Source: Cohnella nanjingensis (GTDB lineage: Bacteria; Bacillota; Bacilli; Paenibacillales; Paenibacillaceae). From it: DNA of 64,000 nt. The stretch's first letter is position 1; every line of letters starts with the position of its first letter. The position numbers were made by a program, and so were the translations under genes. The notes below the pieces were generated by a model. That model was not told the DNA's origin and ran no database searches. It saw nothing but the letters and a program-made list of their open reading frames with translations. The stretch is from contig NZ_JACJVP010000006.1 of NCBI RefSeq assembly GCF_014212125.1, positions 124,001 through 188,000 of the forward strand, given 5' to 3'. Shown here in pieces: positions 7,568 to 17,094 of this stretch.

Positions 7568-8087
7568 ATAAAGTTACTCCCGCCCAGCCCATCGGCAGAT
7601 GAAGTACTTGTCAAAATCCGCTATGCAACTGTCATTCCGCTTGACTGGAAAATTCGCAACGGATGGATGCAGAACGTATTTCCCAAGACGCTTCCCTACG
7701 TTCCAGGGTTTTACGCAACCGGAGTGATCGAATCGACAGGCCCAGGAGTGGCTGAAAGAGGTTGTCCAAGATGTGGATCTGGTCGTCGATACCGTTGGAG
7801 GGGATACCGAGACCAGGTCCATGGCCGTTCTGAAGCAGGGCGGAATTCTCGTCGCCTTAACGCAGCCTCCCTCTCAAGAGAACGCTCAGAAGCACGGCAT
7901 CACTGCTAAATTCAACACCAAGTTTCCAACCTATGCGGACTTGCAGACCATCGCGCAATTGATGGCCGACGGTACGATCCAAGCAGAGATCGACTCCATC
8001 TTCCCGCTAAGTCAAACGAACAAGGCGCTGGAGAAAAGCGAATCCAAACATGGCCGCGGAAGAATTCTGCTGCGCATCGACTCCTGA
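7568..8087 (+). pseudogene. MDR-family quinone/alcohol oxidoreductase, truncated and internally deleted
   Basis: The left part reads as the GroES-like start of a zinc-less MDR protein (ADEVLVKIRYATVIPLDWK, then YVPGFYATGVIES). Near 7740 it jumps, out of frame, to the coenzyme-domain end (VVQDVDLVVDTVGGDT) and continues to a normal tail (GRGRILLRIDS). The start codon region and roughly the middle third are missing, so it is not functional. It marks the border where the AT-rich island ends and GC-rich chromosome begins. Confidence 0.8.
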
Positions 8088-8145
8088 TTGCCATGCAATT
8101 ACAAAGACCCCTTGATCGAGGTCTTTCCTTGCCTATCCGTACTCC

Positions 8146-9117
8146 CTATCCATCGTGCCGAACGATTAACACCACGTTGCCCTTTTTATGGCCCTGCTCC
8201 ACATAACGGTGAGCCTCCGCAACCTGCTCCAGCGGATAACGGCGGTCGATGACCGCACGCAGCGCACCGGCCTCGATCAGTTCCTTCAAATAGGTCAAGT
8301 CTTCCGCATTTTCGTTTATGGTTCCGCCGACCACCTTCTTGCCGCTCGTCAGGTTGATCCATTTCCCTCGAATAATCGGCAAAGGGCTCACATGGAACGC
8401 TCGCAGATAGAAGCCGTCAGGTGTCAGGCGCTTGACGCAAACCTTGAACGGACTCTTCCCGACGGTATCGAAAATGATATCGTAGGCCGGACCGTCATCC
8501 GGTAACTGTTCTCTCGTATAATCGATGACTCGGTCGGCTCCGAGCGATCTCGCTAACGCCACATTCGACGTGCTGCACACTCCGGTCACTTCCGCGCCGT
8601 AATGCTTGGCCAGCTGTACCGCGTATGTCCCGACGCTGCCGGAAGCGCCATAGACAAGCACGCGGCTGCCGCGCCGGATGTGGCCCTTCCGGAGAAATTG
8701 CAAGGCCGTATAGGCACCGACCGGAACCGCGGCCGCCTCCTCGAACGTCATGTTCGCCGGCTTGAGCGCGACGCTGCCGGTCTCGGGCAGGCATTTGTAT
8801 TCGGCATAAGCGCCGAAGCCCATTCCGCAGGCGGCATAGACGGCATCCCCCGGCTTGAATCGCGTAACGCTGCCGCCCGTCGATTCGACGACGCCCGCTA
8901 ATTCGAATCCCAGAATCCGGACTCGTTTCGGCCTCCACAAACCGTTGAACAGCCGCGCCAGGAAAGGGTCCGCTTTGCGCATGCGCCAATCCCCCACCGC
9001 GGCAGTTGCAGCATGGATCTTAATCAAGATCTCATCATCCTTCGGAACCGGCTTGGCGACCTCCTGCAGCTGCAGCACATTCGGCGGTCCGTACCGCTCG
9101 TATACGATCGCTTTCAT
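8146..9117 (-). CDS. NAD(P)-dependent MDR oxidoreductase (alcohol dehydrogenase/quinone reductase-like)
   Basis: 323 aa from the ATG at 9117, chosen because GGAGGAGG lies just upstream. The GroES-like domain ([29 protein letters not shown]) is followed by a Rossmann domain with [20 protein letters not shown]. There are no structural-zinc cysteines, so it belongs to the zinc-independent quinone-reductase/enoyl-reductase side of the superfamily. It is the last of a four-gene operon; its ATG overlaps the stop of the preceding membrane protein (ATGA). Substrate unknown; probably a redox housekeeping or detoxifying enzyme. Confidence 0.88.
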   Translation of the reverse strand: MKAIVYERYGPPNVLQLQEVAKPVPKDDEILIKIHAATAAVGDWRMRKADPFLARLFNGLWRPKRVRILGFELAGVVESTGGSVTRFKPGDAVYAACGMGFGAYAEYKCLPETGSVALKPANMTFEEAAAVPVGAYTALQFLRKGHIRRGSRVLVYGASGSVGTYAVQLAKHYGAEVTGVCSTSNVALARSLGADRVIDYTREQLPDDGPAYDIIFDTVGKSPFKVCVKRLTPDGFYLRAFHVSPLPIIRGKWINLTSGKKVVGGTINENAEDLTYLKELIEAGALRAVIDRRYPLEQVAEAHRYVEQGHKKGNVVLIVRHDG

Positions 9118-9800
9118 GCTTTCCTCCTCCATTCTCCCTTGCGGATGGCCCATTCGGCCACCGCGAGATTCATCACCCAGCCCGCTCCCATCAGCAGCGC
9201 ATGGCTAAGCTCGCTCGGCGGGCCGACGATCAACTCCCCAGCCGACAGGGTCAGCACCTGTGATCCTGCGCCGAGTCCGATCGCGTAGCCGCGCATCATC
9301 CATGCGCGGTGCCGGATCACGTCACCCTGCCGGATCCTGGCAAAGCCGAGGAGGATGGACGCGACCATGGCTGACCCAAATAGAAGCCGCAATGCATACA
9401 GCAGCTCGCCGGTGCCATCCGGACGGGGATAGAACAGGGTCATCCACAGCCCTGAAAGCCCGACCAGCAGGCCGCATAGAACCAGTAGTTTACCCGCGAT
9501 GCGGTGCCACCCCGGCCGGCGACGACGGAATCCGTGTACGAACTGGAACGCGCCCAATACGGCATAGGCGCTGGCGCTCAGGATATGCGCCACCACCGGC
9601 AAGGGAGACGCAAAGAACCGTGCGTTAGACGGCGTGATTTCCGCGCCGCCGGCCAGCGAGGTGAGGCGCGCGACACCGGCGACGAGCGGAATGACGCTCA
9701 GCAAGAGCAGCGCGGCGACAAGCCGTGTTGTCGAACCTTCCATTGCCGACGCTTTGATTTTCCGAGATGCATGTTTCCCTGACTCTGTGTGCTGCTTCAT
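9114..9800 (-). CDS. DUF2306-type multi-pass membrane protein
   Basis: 228 aa from ATG 9800, which overlaps the upstream stop as ATGA. Six or so hydrophobic segments. The core [20 protein letters not shown] followed by [13 protein letters not shown] and, later, [18 protein letters not shown] is the DUF2306 signature; the conserved histidines in these helices suggest heme or metal contact, as in some cytochrome-like membrane proteins. Function not established. Operon partner of the oxidoreductase. Confidence 0.8.
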   Translation of the reverse strand: MKQHTESGKHASRKIKASAMEGSTTRLVAALLLLSVIPLVAGVARLTSLAGGAEITPSNARFFASPLPVVAHILSASAYAVLGAFQFVHGFRRRRPGWHRIAGKLLVLCGLLVGLSGLWMTLFYPRPDGTGELLYALRLLFGSAMVASILLGFARIRQGDVIRHRAWMMRGYAIGLGAGSQVLTLSAGELIVGPPSELSHALLMGAGWVMNLAVAEWAIRKGEWRRKA

Positions 9801-10501
9801 GAAGCTTTCTCTCGCCGCTCGGACCAGAGCGAATATCCGAGCCAAGCCAGACTTAATCCTACCGGCACAGCTAATATCCGATCGTACGGGTGCGGGACCA
9901 GCGAAGATAGAAGAAGAGGCAGAATGGTGCCGAAGGCAAGCAACCCGGACGCCCAGCGCGACAGGATGCCGGCACGGAACGTAGCGATGCCAAACAGCAG
10001 GCCGCCAAGCAAATACAGTACGCCTGTAGCCGAATAGACCGTTTCGAGGGCTCCGACATCGATCTCGCCGACCGTTCCGCCGGTGATCCCCAGAAAGCCC
10101 TCCGCGAACTTCGGCCCTTCAATCGCAAGCGGCGGCAACACAAAGGCTTCAACGAATTGATAAGCCATTGTGAGCGCATAGAAGAGGCTAAACGGGAGAT
10201 AGCCGGCCAGACCCAGCCAACCGGTCTCTTCCACTTGCCTGGCGTAGATCCCCGCAACGCCGAGCAGGCTCAGCAAGCACATGGCGACGCCCAAGTAGTG
10301 GACGATTGCCCATCGAGCGGTGGATACCGACGATAGAACATCCGTTGGATGGATCGTCTGGATGACGATGAACAGGATCCCTGCCGCCATGGCTGCCAAA
10401 CCTGCGCATCGGATGAGATTGGGGGCTGTTATCGCGGCACGCCGCTTGGCGTGCGGATGCTCGCTGCCTATAACGACTGCGGTTTGTCGATTCGCGTTCA
10501 T
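9797..10501 (-). CDS. Multi-pass membrane protein, DUF4386-like
   Basis: 234 aa with about six transmembrane helices after a basic N-terminus (KRRAAITAPNLIRCAG). It resembles the uncharacterised integral membrane proteins often encoded beside DUF2306 proteins. Both ends overlap neighbours by ATGA, so its synthesis is coupled to both. No catalytic motif visible. Confidence 0.75.
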   Translation of the reverse strand: MNANRQTAVVIGSEHPHAKRRAAITAPNLIRCAGLAAMAAGILFIVIQTIHPTDVLSSVSTARWAIVHYLGVAMCLLSLLGVAGIYARQVEETGWLGLAGYLPFSLFYALTMAYQFVEAFVLPPLAIEGPKFAEGFLGITGGTVGEIDVGALETVYSATGVLYLLGGLLFGIATFRAGILSRWASGLLAFGTILPLLLSSLVPHPYDRILAVPVGLSLAWLGYSLWSERREKAS

Positions 10502-10815
10502 GGGTTTGACTCCTTCTCCGACTTCGAATGATCGTGATCCGTATTCTCGCTGACCTCTGGACGATCCGCCTGCTTGGGGTCAACCTGCATGACCGAGACC
10601 AAGGGCAGGCCGAGATCGCGCAATTTCCTTAACAAGCCATGCAAGGCGGGCTGATCGGCCACCGGGCCGGAGAGAATGGTTGTTCCGTCGCATTCGTGGG
10701 TAAAGCTCATCCCCTCGAACCAGTAAGCCCACCGGGCTTCAAGGTGTCCCTTGAGGCGAATTTCGTACAGTCCAGGCGCGTGATCGTCCTCCGCTGATAC
10801 GTGTGTTTCACTCAT
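10498..10815 (-). CDS. Small soluble protein, first gene of four-gene operon
   Basis: 105 aa. The central part (GHLEARWAYWFEGM, then TTILSGPVADQPALHGLL and KLRDLGLPLVSV) is a familiar conserved small-protein pattern that, from memory, commonly precedes DUF4386/DUF2306-like membrane genes. The tail is acidic with HDHSKSEKE. GGGAGG precedes the ATG. Function unknown; a soluble cofactor or partner for the membrane proteins is possible. Confidence 0.75.
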   Translation of the reverse strand: MSETHVSAEDDHAPGLYEIRLKGHLEARWAYWFEGMSFTHECDGTTILSGPVADQPALHGLLRKLRDLGLPLVSVMQVDPKQADRPEVSENTDHDHSKSEKESNP

Positions 10816-11042
10816 TCTGTGCCTCCCTCATGTTCTTCCTGCGGATGCATCTCCGCTTCGTTTCATGCGTTCCGTTCTTAATCAAAGGCTCTGTTAAACT
10901 GTGTTTTTGATTTTCTTATTGATAATTTAAAGGATCGAATCCAAGCGATTTGCACATTTGTTGATGTGGACAGACATTTAGACGGTTATAAGTAGCTCCC
11001 ACTTACTTTCTCACATAATGTGATAGCGAGGAGGTGATGAGC

Positions 11043-11426
11043 ATGGCTCAACCGATAACTATTGGGGCGAACAGCATAGCTAAGATCGGCACTCGTTTTT
11101 TTCTGATTGTCGAGGTAGAAGCGAAAACAACCGGAGTTGAAATTGATCCGGTTTTTGGCGTGCGAACAACTGCTCAACAAGCAGCGGCTCTTTTTCGCGC
11201 AGGGGTAAGACACACGAAATTCGCGGACTCCGATCCGAAACCGACTCGTACAACCAAGGTCGAGTTGAAAGGTGTACTGTTTGCAAGTGGGCGAATTTTC
11301 AAGGTTTTCGACGTGGAAAATGCGAAAATGGACATCTCCGTCCTAGTTCAGATTAACCGAGAACAAGCGCAAAGACTTATCCGAAACGGTACACGTATCA
11401 TCAAGGTTTATAGAAAGCCATTCTAA
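11043..11426 (+). CDS. Hypothetical protein
   Basis: About 127 aa; MAQPITIGANSIAKIGTRF start. The ATG at 11043 is chosen because GAGGAGG ends 8 nt upstream; earlier in-frame starts overlap that site. The protein is a mix of beta strands with many basic residues and no signal peptide or membrane segment; two similar halves (FFLIVEVEAKTTGV and GRIFKVFDVENAKMDISV) hint at an internal duplication. Family not recognised. A terminator-like hairpin follows. Confidence 0.7.
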   Translation: MAQPITIGANSIAKIGTRFFLIVEVEAKTTGVEIDPVFGVRTTAQQAAALFRAGVRHTKFADSDPKPTRTTKVELKGVLFASGRIFKVFDVENAKMDISVLVQINREQAQRLIRNGTRIIKVYRKPF

Positions 11427-11494
11427 AACAGTGAAAGAGACTTATACTCAAATCCATTGAAAACTGAAAATGTTGGCTGCGACTGTTAAATTAA

Positions 11495-11521
11495 TCGCCT
11501 ATCATGGCGGTTTTTTTTTTG
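11495..11521 (+). terminator. Short intrinsic terminator
   Basis: CGCC-TATCAT-GGCG followed by ten or more Ts. The stem is only 4-5 bp, but the T-run is long. Lies about 70 nt after the hypothetical gene. Confidence 0.5.
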
Positions 11522-11586
11522 ATGAAATTCAACAACAAGATTTAACAAAGCCTAATCAAAAGATACACGTTCAAATGGTGAGAAGG

Positions 11587-11617
11587 CATCACCACATGTG
11601 GTGATGAATGTGGTGAT
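11587..11617. repeat. 20-bp perfect palindrome plus third half-site
   Basis: CATCACCACATGTGGTGATG (11587-11606) is a perfect inverted repeat; its half TGTGGTGAT is repeated directly at 11609-11617. This may be a protein-binding site or a transcript hairpin; it is not within a gene. Confidence 0.6.
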
Positions 11618-11651
11618 TTTTCAATCGGGAGGTCTGGCGGGAAATAAGAGA

Positions 11652-11673
11652 GCCCCGGCAAAAATGCCAGGGC
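11652..11673 (-). terminator. Terminator-like hairpin after the LuxR gene
   Basis: On the minus strand GCCCTGGCA-TTTT-TGCCGGGGC forms a 9-bp stem with one wobble, 23 nt after the stop of the MalT-like gene. The following tract (TCTCTTATT) is only moderately T-rich. Confidence 0.55.
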
Positions 11674-11695
11674 GGGGTGGTGGTTGCGTGAAATT

Positions 11696-14509
11696 TTAGA
11701 ACAAATCGAGTTTCTCAGCCCGGCGGACTGCCGCCCGACGGCTGTTCACTTGAAGCTTATCGTAAATGTTCTTGGTGTGGGTCCGCAGGGTGTTCAGGGA
11801 CACCTTAAGTTCACGGGCAATGTCTGGGCCGCTCAAGTCGGTTCCGAGCAGCCGAAGCACGTCACGTTCGCGTTCGCTTAACGGTTCGCTCAGCGGCTCG
11901 CTCGCATCCTGCTTGGCAGGCGTTCTCCCCTCGGAATGACCGAATGCCCCCAGGAGTCGGCGAGAATAGTTCGGGGTGATCCATCGTTTCACTGCCTCTT
12001 CCAGCAGGACTGCCATGGGTCGGCCTTCATCCACGAAGATCCGGACATAACCCTCCGGCTCGGCCAGGTTCAAGGCTCGTTCCAGCGGCACAAGCGCAGC
12101 AGGGGTGTCGCCTTGCATACAGCGAGCAAGCGCCTGTACGATCAGGATTTCAATCACGCTTCCCGTTCTTCCGCCTTCTTCCGCCGCTTGGAGGAGACGT
12201 TCCAGAAGTTCTGTAGCCTCTAGCAAGAAGTGGTTCGAACGGTCGCTCTTATGCCGGGTCAAGAGCACCCTGGCCAAGGTGATGTGCTCGAATTCGCGCA
12301 GGTAGCTAAGATCGTCCTTGGCGGACAGCCCCTGCTCCCGAGCCCAGTCAACGGCTTCGCCCAACCTCCCCTGCGCGACCCATACCCGTGTCTTCAACGC
12401 GGCAACAGGATGTACATTTAGGAAAAAGTCGCTCGCATACAGGTGTTCTGCCTCGTGGAGAAAGTCGAGCGCGCCGTTCAAATCTCCTTGGGCCTCCCGT
12501 ATTCGAGCCATGGCGACGCACCAGCGATACCGGTATTGCGGGAACCCGGTGTGCTCGCCCTGCTCCTCGCTTCTCAGCAGATGCTGCGTGGCGGCATGCA
12601 GATCGTCATGCTCGCGGCAAAGTTCGCTCATTCCTACGTAAATATCTGCCGTTCCCCGCAGTGCAGGCTCGCCATGCTCCGCCGCAAGCTGCAATCCTCG
12701 CTCATAGGTACGCATTGCCTCGCGGAGTCGCCCCTGCGCAATCCGTATTTCAGCCAGAGCGATAGAGCCGTTGATCGCGTCGGAGATGGCCCCGGACAGC
12801 TGCACGCTAGCTATGCCATCGGCAAACATCCGGTGTGCTCCCTCGAGATCCCCGCTCCTCCAGGATGCGAGTCCCAGGAGCGCTGTTGCCGCTCCGCGCG
12901 GGAGATGGTCGTCCTCAGGCACCAGGTCGAGTGCCCGTCGGGCGTATGTCATGACGGCGGACACATCGCCCATAACCAGGGCTAGTCCCGCACGGTACAC
13001 GGCGATCAGTCCCGGGAGACGGCGAAATTCCTCTTCGTCCACAACGACCATCTCAGTCGGCTGGGCTTGCTGTCGCTCACGCATGTCTGTCGTTGTCTCC
13101 AGCCACTGTTCGGCGTTGTGCAGTCGGTCCTCAACGGCCTCTAACTTGCCGCCGGCCAGTAACGCCCCGGCATACCAAACGCTGAGCACAGGCCTGCAGC
13201 GGACCAGCTCATCGGGGAGCGATATGAGCCACCTCAACATTGCAGCCTCCTGTCTGCTCCTGCGCAAGGCTGGTATGGCCAGTTCGACCAGATCCGCCGC
13301 TCGCGCGAAATCCTCGGCGGCCAGCGAATGGCGGATCGCGTCGTCCGCCGAGCCATGCTGCTCGTACCATATGCTCGCGCGCCGATGAAGCGCATCTACC
13401 TGATCGGGTTGATCCAACCTTAAATGCGCAGATAGAACCTCGGCAAAAAGATGATGATAACGATACCATTGGCGCCTGTCATCCAGCGGAACGACGAAGA
13501 AGTTGCCTCGCTCCAGGGACTGGAGCCGCGCGACGCCTTCTTCCTGGCCGGTGACGGCATCGCATAACGGGCCATGCAGCCGGTCGAGAATGGAGGTCTG
13601 AAGCAAGAAGTTCCGAATCGGGTCGGGCTGGCGCTGCAGAACCTCTTCGACCAGATAGTCCATAATGTACCGATTGTCTCCGGCGAATTCCCGAATGAAC
13701 GCAGGGATGTTCTTGCGCCCCTGCATCGAGAGCGCCGCCAGCTGAAGCCCCGCAATCCAGCCTTCGGTTCGCGTCTCCAGAGCAGTCATTTCGTCTGCCG
13801 AGAGCCCCAATCCCATCACCTGATTGAGGAACGCGGCCGCTTCGCCGGGAGTAAAGCGTAGGTCGCTGTCCCGCAACTCGGTCAAGTGGCCCCGGGCCCG
13901 TAACCTACCCAAGGGAAGCTGCGGATTCTCGCGGGTGGCGATAACCAGGTGCATCTGTGGGGGGAGATGTTCGAGTAGGAAGTTGAAAGAATCGTCGATC
14001 CATTTGGCATCCATCACATGGAAGTCGTCCAGAACGAGGACGAATTTGTACGGGAGAGCCGAGATTTCATTGAGCAAGATCGTTAGAATCGATTCGGTTG
14101 ACGGCGACTGCGGGGATTTGAGCGCACTAACCGTGCCTCCTCCAAAGTTGTCCTCAATCGTCTGCAGAGCAGCGACAAGGTGAGACAGGAAACGCGTTGA
14201 GTCGATATCCCCTTCGTCCAGCGACAGCCATGCGACACGTCGATCGCAACCGGCGACCCATTCGCTAGCCAGCGTAGTCTTGCCAAAGCCGGCGGAGGCG
14301 GAGATGAGGGTCAGCTTGCGGTCCAGTCCCTCGTTCAGCCGCTCGATCAGACGCGGTCGGAGAACAACCTTCGTACGCGGCTGGGGTACGTACAGTTTGG
14401 TTAATAAAATGGGCATATTCATGGATTTATACTCACATGCAAATGACTTCCGCCCGCATATTTCAACATAATGGATTGCCCCATCCAATGAGTTTATATC
14501 TATTATCAT
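11696..14509 (-). CDS. MalT-like LuxR-family transcriptional regulator (ATP-dependent)
   Basis: Up to 937 aa. A STAND-type NTPase domain opens the protein (LTKLYVPQPRTKVVLRPRL, Walker A ASAGFGKTT, Walker B-like VLVLDDFHVMD), followed by a winged-helix region, a long tetratricopeptide-like middle, and a C-terminal LuxR HTH (LSERERDVLRLL...NTLRTHTKNIYDKL). In MalT-type proteins a ligand and ATP drive oligomerisation and DNA binding. The true start may be the ATG at 14416 (MPILLTKLYVPQ), where family members usually begin; the ATG at 14509 adds 31 unconserved residues. No obvious target is adjacent: the next gene on its strand ends at 10498. Confidence 0.9.
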   Translation of the reverse strand: MIIDINSLDGAIHYVEICGRKSFACEYKSMNMPILLTKLYVPQPRTKVVLRPRLIERLNEGLDRKLTLISASAGFGKTTLASEWVAGCDRRVAWLSLDEGDIDSTRFLSHLVAALQTIEDNFGGGTVSALKSPQSPSTESILTILLNEISALPYKFVLVLDDFHVMDAKWIDDSFNFLLEHLPPQMHLVIATRENPQLPLGRLRARGHLTELRDSDLRFTPGEAAAFLNQVMGLGLSADEMTALETRTEGWIAGLQLAALSMQGRKNIPAFIREFAGDNRYIMDYLVEEVLQRQPDPIRNFLLQTSILDRLHGPLCDAVTGQEEGVARLQSLERGNFFVVPLDDRRQWYRYHHLFAEVLSAHLRLDQPDQVDALHRRASIWYEQHGSADDAIRHSLAAEDFARAADLVELAIPALRRSRQEAAMLRWLISLPDELVRCRPVLSVWYAGALLAGGKLEAVEDRLHNAEQWLETTTDMRERQQAQPTEMVVVDEEEFRRLPGLIAVYRAGLALVMGDVSAVMTYARRALDLVPEDDHLPRGAATALLGLASWRSGDLEGAHRMFADGIASVQLSGAISDAINGSIALAEIRIAQGRLREAMRTYERGLQLAAEHGEPALRGTADIYVGMSELCREHDDLHAATQHLLRSEEQGEHTGFPQYRYRWCVAMARIREAQGDLNGALDFLHEAEHLYASDFFLNVHPVAALKTRVWVAQGRLGEAVDWAREQGLSAKDDLSYLREFEHITLARVLLTRHKSDRSNHFLLEATELLERLLQAAEEGGRTGSVIEILIVQALARCMQGDTPAALVPLERALNLAEPEGYVRIFVDEGRPMAVLLEEAVKRWITPNYSRRLLGAFGHSEGRTPAKQDASEPLSEPLSERERDVLRLLGTDLSGPDIARELKVSLNTLRTHTKNIYDKLQVNSRRAAVRRAEKLDLF

Positions 14510-14563
14510 ATCTTCACTTCAATCTTTTCACCACTGCAAGTTGCTTCAACTAAAGCAGCCGCT

Positions 14564-14698
14564 TCCACGTCATTGCGCGTAAGTAAATAATCGATGCAGC
14601 GCAGCGTTTCAAACACTCGGTATCCTGCCATCGTTTGACCCATGGCCAATAGAAAAGTAGATAGAATTCCGGCGCGACCGTGATATAACCTCTTTTAA
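14564..14698 (-). pseudogene. Duplicated fragment of the alpha/beta hydrolase gene at 38.2-39.3 kb
   Basis: 14564-14664 equals 38650-38750 with a single mismatch, and 14665-14698 equals 38818-38851 with one mismatch. The 67 bases between these blocks in the hydrolase gene are missing here, which also breaks the frame. The rest of 14510-14863 shows no gene; it must carry the promoter of the downstream two-component operon. Confidence 0.85.
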
Positions 14699-14863
14699 AT
14701 GAAGTGTAGTGTCTCTTCATATTTTCTTTAGTTTTTCTTTCACTAGATCTTAAGTTATATTACTTATGCTGAGAGCAGCTCCTAGATTTCCCTAGCAGTT
14801 CTGGACCGATCTTGTCGGCGTTTTTGGAGCTCCTTATGGGCCAAAGGGAAGAGGGATATCAAA

Positions 14864-15538
14864 ATGCCCACAATACTGGTTGTGGACGACGACTTGAATA
14901 TTCGCGAGCTCGTCTGTTTGTTTCTGCGAAACGACGGACTCTCGACGGTCGAAGCCGCTGACGGCCGGGAAGCGCTGTCTGTCTTTGCCGCGACGACCGT
15001 GGATCTTGTTGTGCTTGATGTGATGATGCCGGTAATGGATGGCTGGACGTTATGCCGGGAGCTTCGGCGCGCAAGTCCGGATCTCCCCTTATTGATGTTG
15101 ACAGCCAAAGGCGAAACGTGGGAGAAAGTGAAAGGATTCCAGCTCGGCACGGATGATTATTTGACCAAGCCTTTTGACCCCATTGAGTTAACCGTTCGCG
15201 TCAAGGCTCTCCTGAAACGATACCGGATCGGCACCGCGCAAACCATACGAATCGGCGACGTCACGATCGACCGGCAGACGTATAAGGTGATGATAGGATC
15301 TCAGAGCATTTCATTGCCTCTTAAGGAGTTCGAACTGCTCTACAAGCTCGCCAGCACGCCCACTCAAATCTATACCCGCGAACAACTCATCGATCAAATA
15401 TGGGGACTCGATTACACGGGCGATGAACGTACGGTGGACGTACATATTAAACGGCTGCGCGAACGTTTCTCGGAAATGCCGCATATTCGCATCGAGACGG
15501 TTCGCGGGCTCGGCTACCGAATCGAGGCGGATGCATGA
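14864..15538 (+). CDS. OmpR-family response regulator
   Basis: 224 aa. Receiver domain 1-120 with acidic pocket VVDDD, phospho-acceptor Asp in VVLDVMMP (about residue 52), Thr in MLTAKG and Lys in DDYLTKPFD. C-terminal winged helix 128-222 ends GLGYRIEA. GAGGG lies 7 nt before the ATG. Stop overlaps the kinase start (ATGA). Probably controls the neighbouring secreted serine hydrolase and/or its own operon; the target is not visible. Confidence 0.93.
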   Translation: MPTILVVDDDLNIRELVCLFLRNDGLSTVEAADGREALSVFAATTVDLVVLDVMMPVMDGWTLCRELRRASPDLPLLMLTAKGETWEKVKGFQLGTDDYLTKPFDPIELTVRVKALLKRYRIGTAQTIRIGDVTIDRQTYKVMIGSQSISLPLKEFELLYKLASTPTQIYTREQLIDQIWGLDYTGDERTVDVHIKRLRERFSEMPHIRIETVRGLGYRIEADA

Positions 15539-16914
15539 TCCGATCCTTGTATATACGGATCGTGCTGACCTTTCTGGCCACGGTGATCGTGAGCTTCATC
15601 ATCGCTGCTTTAGCGGCAACCGCCGTATTTCATAAAAAATTAACCGAAGTTCTTTACAACGATGCCCTCTCGTTCAGCCAGGACGTTTCCCGCATTTACG
15701 AGATACTGCCAACCTCTGAAGCTGACTTGTACGTAAGCGGAATGGAGCAGCTTCATTCTTATTACATCCGAATTTTCGGAGAAACGGGCCAGATTGAGAC
15801 TTACGGGGCGCTGAACGAAACCAATCTGAACGGATACGAAGGATCTTCCGTCACTCCGGAGCAAGTTAAGAGAGTGCTCGGCGGAGAAGTTTATCGCGAT
15901 CTTCCGAAAAGCACGGCTCCGTTTTTCGTTGGCGTGCCGTTGCGGACGGAACACGGGACGAAAGCGATGTTCGTGCAACCTATCTATTCGACAGGCACCA
16001 TCCTCATTCAATGGTCAATTACGATATTCGTGTTTTCATTGATAGCCGGGAGTGTATTCATTCTCATCGCCGCCATATTTCTGGTAAGCCCGCTCAAGAA
16101 GTTGACGAAAGCAACGAGACAGCTTGCCGAGGGCGACTTCAACGTCAAACTGAACATGAAACAAAAGGATGAGTTGGGCACACTGGCACGCAGCTTCGAG
16201 GAAATGACGCACGATCTGCAGCAGCTTGAGCAGATGCGGCGGGATTTTGTCTCCAACGTTTCACACGAAGTGCAGTCGCCGCTCACCTCGATATCCGGTT
16301 ATGCCAAAGCGCTAAAGTTCGTCGACATCGCAGAGAACGAGAGGAGCCGTTATCTCGATATCATCATTGCCGAATCCGAACGGGTTTCCAAAATGAGCGA
16401 CAACCTGCTCAAGCTGGCGATGCTGGAAGCGCGGCAGCATCCGTTGAGTACGGTCACATACAGGCTTGACGAGCAGATTCGCAAAGTAATCATCGTCAGC
16501 CAGCCCTTATGGTCGGCCCGCAGCATCCATTTGGAGCCCGATTTGCCGAATGCGATCATCACGGCCGATCAAGACCAATTGAATCAGGTATGGACCAATC
16601 TGCTTGGCAATAGCATCAAGTTCTCGCCGGATGTCGGCACGATTTCCGTAAGCATCCAACCAGGTATCCAAGAAGTTTCCGTCCGTTTTGTCGACAACGG
16701 AATCGGCATTTCAACCGAGGATCAGAGAAGAATATTCGAACGTTTTTTTAAAGCCGACCGCTCGCACAATCGTAAGATCCAAGGCAGCGGCCTGGGACTC
16801 GCCATCGTCAAGCAGATCGTATCGCTGCATCAAGGTGATATCCGGGTCGAGAGCGAGCTCGGCCGGGGTACGACCATTGTCGTCACGTTGCCGGTTGTTC
16901 CGCCGACCGTATAG
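15535..16914 (+). CDS. Membrane sensor histidine kinase (HAMP-HisKA-HATPase)
   Basis: 459 aa. Two transmembrane helices (about 7-32 and 158-185) flank an extracellular sensor of some 125 residues; a HAMP segment follows (SPLKKLTKATRQLAEGDF). H-box FVSNVSHEVQSPLTSI contains the phosphorylated His, with N-box (NQVWTNLLGN), G1 DNGIGI and G2 GSGLGLAIV complete. Glu-Val-Gln replaces the usual Glu-Leu-Arg after the His, a common variant. A strong terminator follows, so the operon is these two genes. Confidence 0.93.
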   Translation: MIRSLYIRIVLTFLATVIVSFIIAALAATAVFHKKLTEVLYNDALSFSQDVSRIYEILPTSEADLYVSGMEQLHSYYIRIFGETGQIETYGALNETNLNGYEGSSVTPEQVKRVLGGEVYRDLPKSTAPFFVGVPLRTEHGTKAMFVQPIYSTGTILIQWSITIFVFSLIAGSVFILIAAIFLVSPLKKLTKATRQLAEGDFNVKLNMKQKDELGTLARSFEEMTHDLQQLEQMRRDFVSNVSHEVQSPLTSISGYAKALKFVDIAENERSRYLDIIIAESERVSKMSDNLLKLAMLEARQHPLSTVTYRLDEQIRKVIIVSQPLWSARSIHLEPDLPNAIITADQDQLNQVWTNLLGNSIKFSPDVGTISVSIQPGIQEVSVRFVDNGIGISTEDQRRIFERFFKADRSHNRKIQGSGLGLAIVKQIVSLHQGDIRVESELGRGTTIVVTLPVVPPTV

Positions 16915-16950
16915 CATTTGAAGTATTGACCAAATGAACTCCATCCCTCC

Positions 16951-16977
16951 ATGCTGCGGCGCCGCAGCATTTTTTTG
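16951..16977 (+). terminator. Strong intrinsic terminator after the histidine kinase
   Basis: ATGCTGCGGC/GCCGCAGCAT, a perfect 20-nt inverted repeat, followed by seven Ts. Confidence 0.85.
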
Positions 16978-17094
16978 CGTGTTCATATTCCGTTCATGTC
17001 AGGGCAACGGGGAGTACATCTTTGAAGTTTATGCTTTCCCTAGCAGCCGGTTCAAGGCAGCCATTAACGAATCTAGCAAAGAGAGGTAATCAAA

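Noticed and set aside
8495..8989. Minus-strand open frame of 164 codons
   Set aside because: Alternative frame of the MDR oxidoreductase gene, a GC-driven artefact.
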